DNA from: G963666705 sp963666705
GTDB taxonomy: Bacteria > Pseudomonadota > Alphaproteobacteria > CADEGL01
Length of the DNA: 64,000 nt
Direction of reading: 5' to 3'
NCBI GenBank assembly: GCA_963666705.2
Contig: CAXXKO010000009.1
Location: forward strand, 124,001 to 188,000
Part shown: positions 29,116 to 38,117 of the stretch, one piece after another
Layout: every line of letters begins with the position of its first letter
Numbering within the stretch: the first letter of the stretch is position 1
The notes under the pieces: generated by a model
Seen by the model: only the letters and a program-made list of their open reading frames with translations
Told to the model about the DNA's origin: nothing
The model's database searches: none
Translations under genes and position numbers: made by a program

Positions 29116-29994
29116 ATGATCTCGACGCCCGAGCATCCAAAGAAATCCGTCACGGTGCGCGGCAAGCGCATGAGTTACGTGGAGATGGGGTCGGGCGATC
29201 CCATCCTCTTCCTGCACGGCAATCCGACTTCGTCCTACCTGTGGCGCGACATCATGCCCCATTGCGCCGGTCTCGGTCGCTGTGTGGCGCCCGACCTCAT
29301 CGGCATGGGGGACTCGGAGAAGCTCGAGGCGCCGGGGCCCGGCAGCTATCGCTTCGTCGAGCACCGGGCGTATCTCGACGGCCTCCTCGATGCCCTCGGT
29401 ATCGCCCGGAACGTCGTCCTGGTCGGTCATGACTGGGGCTCGGCCCTCGCCTTCGACTGGGCCAACCGGCATCGCGAAGCGGTCCGCGGCATTGCCTACA
29501 TGGAGGGCTTGGTGCGCCCGCTCACTTGGGACGAGTGGAACAAGAAAGCACGTCCGGTCTTCGAGGGCTTCCGCTCCCCGGCGGGCGAGGGGATGGTGCT
29601 GGAGAAGAACACCTTCGTCGAGCGCGTGCTGCCCGGGTCCATCCTGCGCGACCTCTCCGAGGCGGAGATGGCGGTCTACCGCCGGCCCTTCGCCGAGGCC
29701 GGGGAGGGGCGCCGCCCCACCCTCACCTGGCCGCGCGAGATCCCGCTCGACGGCGAGCCCGCCGACGTGGTGGCCATCGCCCAGGCCTACGCGGACTGGA
29801 TGGCCGAGAACGACCTGCCCAAGCTTTTCGTCAATGCCGAGCCGGGCGCCATCCTCCTGGGCGCGCAACGCGAATTCTGCCGCCGCTGGAAGAACCAGGC
29901 CGAGGTCACGGTGAAGGGCGCCCATTTCATCCAGGAGGATTCGCCGCGCGAGATCGGGGAAGCCGTCGCCGCCTGGGTCGCGGGCATCGCCTGA
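29116..29994 (+). CDS. dhaA: Haloalkane dehalogenase
   Basis: A 292-residue alpha/beta hydrolase that would hydrolyse carbon-halogen bonds of haloalkanes to alcohol and halide. The HLD-II residues are all present: nucleophile Asp106 in GHDWGS, halide ligands Asn36 (HGNPTSSYLW) and Trp107, acid Glu130 (YMEGLVRP) and base His270 (KGAHFIQEDSP). GGAGGGGAGC stands upstream of the ATG. It is flanked by two small zinc-ribbon genes on the same strand. The natural substrate is unknown, as is common in this family. Confidence 0.92.
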   Translation: MISTPEHPKKSVTVRGKRMSYVEMGSGDPILFLHGNPTSSYLWRDIMPHCAGLGRCVAPDLIGMGDSEKLEAPGPGSYRFVEHRAYLDGLLDALGIARNVVLVGHDWGSALAFDWANRHREAVRGIAYMEGLVRPLTWDEWNKKARPVFEGFRSPAGEGMVLEKNTFVERVLPGSILRDLSEAEMAVYRRPFAEAGEGRRPTLTWPREIPLDGEPADVVAIAQAYADWMAENDLPKLFVNAEPGAILLGAQREFCRRWKNQAEVTVKGAHFIQEDSPREIGEAVAAWVAGIA

Positions 29995-30135
29995 GAAACG
30001 GGGTCGGGCCACGCAGCTTACCGATGTGGTTCACGACCGAAAATTCCCGTAATTGCGACTATGAACAATAGAAGAATGATGTAAGAATCCCAGTGGTGGG
30101 CCTTCAGTTGTGAGGGGATGGAGCCTCGATAGGCC

Positions 30136-30321
30136 ATGGCCAAACGATTCACCTGTAAAAAATGTGGAGTAACCGTTCGCGACGAAATCGTGCGCGAGCG
30201 CTGCGCTACCTGTGGAGCCCCGATCAGGCCACCTGCCTTGCGCTTCATCGCCGACCGCTGGATTTTCTCTCTCGGCCTGCTTCTCGGTGGCGCGGTTCTG
30301 TTCCACTTGATGTTTTCCTGA
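30136..30321 (+). CDS. Small zinc-ribbon membrane protein (paralogue 2)
   Basis: A 61-residue protein with Cys7/10 and Cys23/26 in the same C-x2-C-x12-C-x2-C spacing as the 28872-29051 product, then a hydrophobic C-terminal helix (about 44-60). The soluble part is basic and ends before ADRWIFSLG. It is probably a membrane-anchored zinc ribbon. Function unknown; location after dhaA may be coincidental. Confidence 0.65.
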   Translation: MAKRFTCKKCGVTVRDEIVRERCATCGAPIRPPALRFIADRWIFSLGLLLGGAVLFHLMFS

Positions 30322-30508
30322 GGCGCTGCCGCCATCCCCCACCCCGGGACTCGGCCGAATTCGATCAACCACTCATTTCTTACGCGGGCCACGGCCTATA
30401 CTGTGCCATGCTCCGACGGACACGACGATGCCGACGCGGGGCGGAAACTCGATAACTGCCGCGGCGGCGTACCGCTGGCGCAAGCAAGGGACCGGGAGGA
30501 ATAGACCT

Positions 30509-30874
30509 ATGCGCAGACTTCTGATCGCGGTGGCACTCGCCACGTTCGCATTCACCATGACGGCGCAGACCCAGGCGGTGCGCGCGCAGGAGCAGTCGGG
30601 CGACGGCTGGCGCTTGATCGCCGTCGGCGTCGGCGCCCTCGCCGGCATCTGGGCCGTCAATGTAGCCACGGCCGGTTTCGCGGCCGGGCCGACCATTGCC
30701 GTGGTGAGCGACATGGCCGCCGGCAATATCGGCGTGGGCCAGATGGCGTCCATCCCCGTCGACGTGGGCACGGCGATGGTGGTGGATCCCTGGTGGACCG
30801 TGACACGTGTCGCGCTCATGACCGGTGGCGCCATCTCGGGCGGCTACATCGCCGGTTGGCTCTACGACGGCTGA
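30509..30874 (+). CDS. Exported or membrane hypothetical protein
   Basis: A 121-residue protein. ATG 30509 is favoured by GGGAGGA at 30494-30500. It has a signal peptide: MRRLL, a hydrophobic stretch, then TAQTQAVRAQE with a plausible AxA cleavage near residue 25. The mature part has two or three Gly/Ala-rich hydrophobic segments (ALAGIWAVNVATAGF, ALMTGGAISGGYIAGWLY). No known domain is recognised. It converges on the nitrile hydratase-like genes. Confidence 0.6.
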   Translation: MRRLLIAVALATFAFTMTAQTQAVRAQEQSGDGWRLIAVGVGALAGIWAVNVATAGFAAGPTIAVVSDMAAGNIGVGQMASIPVDVGTAMVVDPWWTVTRVALMTGGAISGGYIAGWLYDG

Positions 30875-30950
30875 TCGCCCGACGGCTTGACCGGGCGGCG
30901 TGGCGCCGGCCCCCGAACGGGCTGGGGCCACGAGCCTGTTCGGCTGGCCT

Positions 30951-31598
30951 TCAGGCGCCGGGGGCGCGCGGCAGGGTGACCCCGATCATGCAATCGCGCG
31001 TGACCAGCGCCTGGAGCGCCTCCTCGCCCATTCCTTCCGTTCCCGCCGGGCGCATGGGTATCACCATGTAGCGCAGCTCGGCAGTCGAATCGTGGACCCG
31101 CAGCTCGACACCATCGGGAATGGTGGTGCCGAACTCCGCCAGGACTTGGCGCGGCTCGCGCACCACCCGGCTGCGGTAGGCGCGTGACTTGTACCAGTCG
31201 GGCGGCACGCCGAGCAGCATGCGCGGATAGCAGGAACAGAGAGTGCAGACGAGGACGTTGTGGACCAGGGGTGTGTTCTTGACCGCGCGGATGGGGATCG
31301 CCCCCGGATCGATATCGAGCTCCTCCGCCGCCGCGCCCACATCGGCGAGCGCGCGCGCCTCGAAGTCGGGGTCGAGCCAGGCCCGCGCCACGAGCCGCGC
31401 GCCCATGCCCGGGTTCTTCGAGTCGAGCACTTCGAGCATGTGGCGCAGCTCCTCGGGCGAGAAGACGGACTTCTCGATCAGGAGCTCCGTCACGGCCCGG
31501 GTCAGCGCCTGGTAGTGGGTCAGGGGCTGGTCCTCGATGTCGGGCTGAAGGGTGCGGTGATGGCCGTGGGCGTCGATGACGTGGCGTGTCCCGCTCAT
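30951..31598 (-). CDS. Nitrile hydratase alpha/thiocyanate hydrolase gamma family subunit, cobalt type
   Basis: A 215-residue catalytic subunit. The metal-binding claw VCTLCSCY is at residues 117-124 (Cys118, Cys121, Cys123); Thr between the first two Cys is the cobalt-type signature (Fe types usually have Ser). WYKSRAYRSRVVREPRQVL and LRYMVIP follow as in the family. It would hydrate nitriles to amides, or thiocyanate to carbonyl sulfide and ammonia if it is the SCNase type. Its start overlaps the stop of the upstream gene by ATGA, so the two are translationally coupled. Confidence 0.85.
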   Translation of the reverse strand: MSGTRHVIDAHGHHRTLQPDIEDQPLTHYQALTRAVTELLIEKSVFSPEELRHMLEVLDSKNPGMGARLVARAWLDPDFEARALADVGAAAEELDIDPGAIPIRAVKNTPLVHNVLVCTLCSCYPRMLLGVPPDWYKSRAYRSRVVREPRQVLAEFGTTIPDGVELRVHDSTAELRYMVIPMRPAGTEGMGEEALQALVTRDCMIGVTLPRAPGA

Positions 31599-31906
31599 GG
31601 CGCCTCTCCTTCGGCCGGCTCCAGCCAATGCTCGAAAATGTCCATGATGGTCGTGTCCTGGGGCGCGCCGGCGTAGTCGGCCCACAGATCGGTCTGCCGG
31701 AACAGGACCCGGTAGAGCGGCAGCGCCGGCTTGCCGTCGAGCCCGTAGGCCAGCATTTCCGGGTTGGGGTGGATGGCGGCGATGCTTTCGACCGCGCCCA
31801 TGTGCCCACGCACGAAGTGAGGCGTGCGCACATGCCCCGGCGGATAGGCGGCGCGCACCCGAACCCGGTCGCCGGGCGCAAAGCGGGGAGGCGGCGTGGC
31901 CGTCAT
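31595..31906 (-). CDS. Nitrile hydratase beta, C-terminal-half subunit (thiocyanate hydrolase alpha-like)
   Basis: A 103-residue protein equal to the SH3-like C-terminal half of nitrile hydratase beta. Visible features are the opening PRFAPGDRVRVRAAYPPGHVRTP, then HFVRGHMGAVE, and later LPLYRVLFRQTDLWADYAG. It overlaps its neighbours by ATGA at both ends. In ordinary nitrile hydratases this half is fused to the N-terminal half; here it is a separate gene, as in three-subunit thiocyanate hydrolase. Confidence 0.82.
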   Translation of the reverse strand: MTATPPPRFAPGDRVRVRAAYPPGHVRTPHFVRGHMGAVESIAAIHPNPEMLAYGLDGKPALPLYRVLFRQTDLWADYAGAPQDTTIMDIFEHWLEPAEGEAP

Positions 31907-32223
31907 ACGCCTTCCTCCTGCGCCCGACGGGCCTGGACCTCGGCAATCTTGCGGCCGAGCTCGTCGACGCCCAGCACGTTCTTCTCGAGAAGGATATTTG
32001 TGGTGGCGGCGATCCAGCGCTCGTAGTAGCCGAGCTCGTCGTAAGCGCCGGGACCCAGGTCCTCGATGGCCCGGCGCATCTCGTCGACGATCATGATGCG
32101 CCGCTTCTCGTCGCTGAGGAGGCGGACCACCGCGTCCACCTGCTTCTCCCACGGTGCGTGGTCGTGATCGGGTATCTCGAGCGCCCCGGCTTCGAGCCCG
32201 CCCATGTCGTGGTGTCGCCTCAT
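31903..32223 (-). CDS. Nitrile hydratase beta, N-terminal-half subunit (thiocyanate hydrolase beta-like)
   Basis: A 106-residue helical protein. It opens with HHDMGGLEAG, matching the start of nitrile hydratase beta, and contains GYYERWIAATTNILLEKNVL, the conserved helical signature. GAGGGAGGG precedes the ATG at 32223. Its stop overlaps the next start (ATGA). P14K-like activator proteins resemble this half, so an activator role is the alternative. The lengths of the two halves together (about 209) equal one normal beta subunit, favouring a split beta. Confidence 0.78.
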   Translation of the reverse strand: MRRHHDMGGLEAGALEIPDHDHAPWEKQVDAVVRLLSDEKRRIMIVDEMRRAIEDLGPGAYDELGYYERWIAATTNILLEKNVLGVDELGRKIAEVQARRAQEEGV

Positions 32224-32274
32224 GTTCCGGACCCTCCCTCAACGCATACCGGTGTGCCGTGAACGACCGCGCGG

Positions 32275-32910
32275 TCAGTCCGGGTAGGCCATCTCGTACA
32301 TGCGGCGCACGCCCGGGCGCGCGCCAATCCGCTCGAGCGCGCGCGCGACATTGGGGAACTCGGTGAGCGGCGTATGGTGCGGCTGGTGCCAGAGCGAGAG
32401 CATGTACATGTAGATGTCGCAGACAGAGAATTCCGCGCCCAGCAGCCACGGCCCCTGGCCGACCACGCCGTCCAGGTGCTTCCAGATGCCGTCCACCAGC
32501 TCAGCGCCCTTGGCGGCCACGCCCGGCGCCTGATCGGGGTCGGCGGTAAAGCGATCGGAATAGAAGTGCATCATGTAGGCGGGCTGCAGCGCCTCGGCCA
32601 TGAGGAACAGGTGTTGGTCGCAGAGGCCGCGCTCGAAGCTGCCGGGCGGCGGGGCCAGCTTGGCCTCGGGGTGCCTGTCGGCCAGGTAGAGCAGGATTGC
32701 GGCGCACTGGTAGAGGGCGCGGGTGGGGTCGGCGGCGTCCTCGCCGACGACCAGGGTCGGGACCTTGCCGTGGGGGTTGACGCGCAGGTATTCGGCCGTG
32801 CGCGGCTGGCTGATATCGACCAAGTGGATCTCGAACGGCGCGCCGATCTCCTCGAGTGCCGCGTGCACGCCCATGGCAGCCGTGCCCGGGCCGTAATAAA
32901 GATGATACAT
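32275..32910 (-). CDS. Glutathione S-transferase family protein (tandem copy 1)
   Basis: A 211-residue GST with an N-terminal thioredoxin-fold domain (MYHLYYGPGTAAMGVHAALEE; NPHGKVPTLV with the cis-Pro) and a C-terminal helical domain. The glutathione-binding NPHGKVPTLVV and the ALYQCAAILLYLAD helix are clear. It is a close duplicate of the GST at 33019-33654, same length and similar throughout. It is 51 bp upstream of the split nitrile hydratase genes, and probably in the same transcript. Confidence 0.87.
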   Translation of the reverse strand: MYHLYYGPGTAAMGVHAALEEIGAPFEIHLVDISQPRTAEYLRVNPHGKVPTLVVGEDAADPTRALYQCAAILLYLADRHPEAKLAPPPGSFERGLCDQHLFLMAEALQPAYMMHFYSDRFTADPDQAPGVAAKGAELVDGIWKHLDGVVGQGPWLLGAEFSVCDIYMYMLSLWHQPHHTPLTEFPNVARALERIGARPGVRRMYEMAYPD

Positions 32911-33018
32911 GCTTCGACCTCACGGATGAGCGCGGCGGTGCCGCATTGGGTTGCCGGTCACCAAGACCGGGATGAGTGTCGCGCGATCGGCGGCGCCGAT
33001 CAATACGGGCCCGGGCGC

Positions 33019-33654
33019 TCAGTCCGCGCAAACTGCCTTGTACATGCGGCGGACAGCGGGACGGGCGCCGATTCGCGCGAGCGCGCGCGAGAGGTCGGGG
33101 AAGTCCGACAGCGGGACGTGGTGCGGCTGGTTCCAAATCGAAAGCATGTACATGTAGAGATCGGAGACGGAGAAGGCCGCGCCCAGGAGCCATGGCCCCG
33201 CGCCGACGACGCGATCCAAGTGCTTCCAGATGGCGGCAACCAGATCCGGGCCCTTGGCGTCCACGCCCGGTGCCTGGTCGGGTTCGGCGGTGAAGCGCTC
33301 GGGATAGAAGTGCATCATGTAGGCAGGCTGCAGGGCCTCGGCCATGTAGAAGAGGAACTGATCGCACCGGCCGCGCTCGAAGCTGCCGGGCGGCGGCGCC
33401 AGCTTCCCCTCCGGGTGCCTGTCAGCGAGGTAGCGCAGGATCGCGGCACCCTGATAGAGGGCGTGGGACGGGTCGGCCGGATCGTCGCCGACGACGAGGG
33501 TGGGCACCTTGCCGTGGGGATTGAGGCGCAGGTATTCGGGCGGCCGCGGGCTCTCGACATCGATGAAGTGGAGCGCGAAGGGGACGCCGAGCTCCTCGAG
33601 TGCGGCGTGCGCGGCCATGGCCGCCGACCGGCGCGCGCAATAGAGGTGATACAT
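33019..33654 (-). CDS. Glutathione S-transferase family protein (tandem copy 2)
   Basis: A 211-residue GST paralogue of the neighbouring gene, starting MYHLYCARRSAAMAAH. ATG 33654 is chosen because it aligns with the paralogue's start. A GTG at 33672 overlaps the CopA stop (GTGA) and could also be used. NPHGKVPTLVVGDD and GAAILRYLADRHPEGKL are the glutathione-site signatures. A 108-bp spacer separates it from the next GST. The substrate is unknown. Confidence 0.85.
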   Translation of the reverse strand: MYHLYCARRSAAMAAHAALEELGVPFALHFIDVESPRPPEYLRLNPHGKVPTLVVGDDPADPSHALYQGAAILRYLADRHPEGKLAPPPGSFERGRCDQFLFYMAEALQPAYMMHFYPERFTAEPDQAPGVDAKGPDLVAAIWKHLDRVVGAGPWLLGAAFSVSDLYMYMLSIWNQPHHVPLSDFPDLSRALARIGARPAVRRMYKAVCAD

Positions 33655-33668
33655 GGTCTCGGCCGGCC

Positions 33669-36098
<2,430 letters not shown>

Positions 36099-36120
36099 GG
36101 GGCTTCCTCCTGGCCGCGGC

Positions 36121-36585
36121 TCATTGTTGCGACCGTTTTGTGATCGATTCCTGGCTCTCGCGGATCTCGGCCGGCCAGGTGCTCTTGATGAAATCCAGGG
36201 TGGCCCGGATCTCGTCGTCCGTCAGCGCCTCGGCGAATCCAGGCATGTCGGTCTCGTATCCGGGCGGGGCGAAGGGCGCCACACCCTGCTTGGTAAGCTG
36301 GAACAGCTGTTCGTCCGGGTGATGCCATGTGTGGCCCGTCTCGTCGTGGGGAGGCGCCGGAAGCCGACCCGAAGGCAGCCTCTCCCGCCAGTTGGGCTGG
36401 CCCTCGAGCGCCGCGCCGTGGCAGCTCGCGCATTGCGTAGCATATATGCCGCGCCCAAGGGCGATCCGTTCCGTGTCCCCGCCGCCGGGCGCCCGCGCAC
36501 CGAGCCACCATCCGGCCATCGCCAAGACGGCGGAGGCGACGAGGATGGCGGCGACCGCCACGACAATTGCCTTGCTTGCGCTCAT
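36121..36585 (-). CDS. Membrane-anchored monohaem cytochrome c
   Basis: A 154-residue protein. One N-terminal hydrophobic anchor/signal (about 5-30) is followed by the haem-binding CASCH (Cys52, Cys55, His56) and a probable distal Met in YETDMPGF. The C-terminal segment DDEIRATLDFIKSTWP is typical of class I cytochromes c. Its start lies 18 bp from the CsoR-type operator, and copA follows 22 bp later, so it is the first gene of the copper operon. It may take electrons from periplasmic copper oxidation or handle copper stress; role inferred. Confidence 0.85.
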   Translation of the reverse strand: MSASKAIVVAVAAILVASAVLAMAGWWLGARAPGGGDTERIALGRGIYATQCASCHGAALEGQPNWRERLPSGRLPAPPHDETGHTWHHPDEQLFQLTKQGVAPFAPPGYETDMPGFAEALTDDEIRATLDFIKSTWPAEIRESQESITKRSQQ

Positions 36586-36603
36586 ACCCGACCATTGCGG
36601 GTT

Positions 36604-36620
36604 ATACCCTACAGGGGTAT
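36604..36620. promoter_or_regulatory. CsoR-type operator palindrome
   Basis: ATACCCTACAGGGGTAT is a near-perfect inverted repeat in the 45-bp gap between the divergent cytochrome c and csoR genes. G/C tracts flanked by AT arms (TACCC...GGGTA) are the hallmark of CsoR/RcnR-family operators. It could repress both directions and be released by Cu(I). Confidence 0.7.
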
Positions 36621-36630
36621 GGTATGACAC

Positions 36631-36906
36631 ATGAAACACGCCACACACAAATCGTGTCTCGCTCGGCTCAGCCGGATCGAGGGGCAGGTGCGCGGCATCG
36701 CCCGCATGGTGACGGAAGAGCGCTACTGCATCGAGACCCTGACCCAGGTCCAGGCGGTCCGGGCGGCGCTGCGGAAGGTCGAGGACGAAATCCTCGGCGA
36801 TCACATCGAGCATTGCGTCGAGGGGGCGATCGCCAGCGGGGATGCCGGCGACCAGCGCCGCAAGGTGGCGGAACTGGTGGAGGTGCTCGCGAAGCGCTCG
36901 TCCTGA
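36631..36906 (+). CDS. csoR: Copper-sensing repressor CsoR
   Basis: A 91-residue DUF156 helical protein. The Cu(I) ligand set Cys33-His58-Cys62 has the same spacing as the Mycobacterium tuberculosis CsoR ligands (36, 61, 65), which separates it from formaldehyde (FrmR) and nickel (RcnR) sensors. It also keeps the N-terminal RLSRIEGQVRGI signature. It is divergent from cytochrome c/copA, with the palindromic operator between them. Confidence 0.88.
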   Translation: MKHATHKSCLARLSRIEGQVRGIARMVTEERYCIETLTQVQAVRAALRKVEDEILGDHIEHCVEGAIASGDAGDQRRKVAELVEVLAKRSS

Positions 36907-36974
36907 CACCGGGTCGCGATCCGGGGCGGCAAGGGACAGTCGTCCGGGACCGCGCCAACGTGACGAGAGAAGCG

Positions 36975-37313
36975 ATGAAGATCGACCGTTTTCTAGCCGC
37001 CCTCGCGGCGGCCACGGCGAGTTGGCCCGCCCTGGCCCTCGCGGACGCTACGGGACAGGGCAATGACTGGCATATGCACAATTGGGGCGGTGGCTGGGGT
37101 GGCGGATTCCTCCCCCTGATGATGTTCCTGGTCGTCGCCGTCATCGTCGGCGTGGTGGTGCTGATTATGCGGGGGGTGGGTGGATCGAGCCACGGCCCGG
37201 GCGGCCACGCCGCGCCGCGCAAGACCGCGCTCGACATCCTCAAGGAGCGCTACGCGCGGGGCGAGATCGACAAGGACGAGTATGACGAGCGGCGCCGGGT
37301 GCTCGAAGACTAG
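36975..37313 (+). CDS. SHOCT-domain membrane protein
   Basis: A 112-residue protein. It has an N-terminal signal or TM, a Trp/Gly-rich linker (DWHMHNWGGGWGGGF), a TM helix (about 45-65) and a C-terminal SHOCT motif ALDILKERYARGEIDKDEYDERRRVLE. SHOCT helices oligomerise or help assembly of membrane proteins. It follows csoR by 68 bp. The TAG stop is created by the CTAG that borders MITE copy 3, so the protein end coincides with the element end. Confidence 0.75.
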   Translation: MKIDRFLAALAAATASWPALALADATGQGNDWHMHNWGGGWGGGFLPLMMFLVVAVIVGVVVLIMRGVGGSSHGPGGHAAPRKTALDILKERYARGEIDKDEYDERRRVLED

Positions 37314-37578
37314 TACCCACTTTCATAATTCCGTGTGCCATACGACGGCGCCCCGAGGTTCCCGGCTAGGAGGGTGGCGCGCCGTGATGCCGGGGCATCA
37401 CAAGCGTCGCGCGACGACGTCCGGGGGCCTCGGGGCGCCGCCCTTCGGGTCGCTTTTCCCGCCCCCTCGGGGCGTCGAGGACGCTTGACGATGCCCCGGC
37501 ATCGCCGGCGCGCCCCTCCTACCGAGGAGATGGGAAAAGCGATCGCATGGCGCACGGAATTATGAAAGTGGGTACTAG
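37310..37578. mobile_element. MITE family A, copy 3
   Basis: Third full copy, bounded by CTAG at 37310-37313 and 37575-37578. The left CTAG supplies the stop codon of the SHOCT gene (GAAGACTAG). The right CTAG is followed by a stretch (GGATCGAACGCGATAAATGAATC) that resembles one arm of the second repeat family seen at 43 and 48 kb. Confidence 0.9.
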
Positions 37579-38097
37579 CGGATCGAACGCGATAAATGAA
37601 TCACCCTTCGCCGTTGGGGAGTGGGCCGGGGCGGGGGAGGATTCGAAGCCTCGAATTCGAGCCATATTGTAACTGGCCGGATAATAAAATTTATTGGGGA
37701 ATCTCAATGGATTATTGACAGGAATCAAGATTATGTTAGTAATTTGCCAATTATCGCCCAGTTTGGATCGCGGTTTTCGAATCAGGGCTGGGCGCGAACC
37801 GGATTTGGGCAAAAGAATCAAGTGCCGCGGAGGCTGGCGCTGCGGTAATATTGACACAATAAAAAAGCTATTGGAATCCGTTTTTGATGGGCGGGACTTA
37901 ACTGCCATGGTGAGTTGGCCTCGGAGGTCACCCACTTTATTTTTCCAGTTTGCGTAACACCCTTTGAGACGGTCGGTGAATCTTTCGCATTGGCGCACCT
38001 TTGTTGCCTAGTCTATGCATTTTCTGATAGTATTCTTCGGTTCGGGTTTGGCAAGGCGCCGGTGAGAGCGCCTCTGAAGCCATTTGGGTGCCGATTT
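37579..38097. other. AT-rich intergenic region without a recognisable gene
   Basis: About 520 bp between MITE copy 3 and the symporter gene. Its base composition is visibly richer in A and T than the rest of the window (runs such as ATAATAAAATTTATT and CAATAAAAAAGC). Short open frames exist on both strands but none has codon character, homology or a start site. The first 40 bp resemble an arm of repeat family B. The rest may be the regulatory region of the symporter, or a decayed foreign segment. Confidence 0.5.
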
Positions 38098-38117
38098 GGA
38101 GAGGGGGGCTCCGTCCC

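Noticed and set aside
37600..37660. A tRNA or attachment-site-like stretch (GGATTCGAAGCCTCGAATTCGAG)
   Set aside because: No cloverleaf can be built around it; it resembles a T-loop only by chance.
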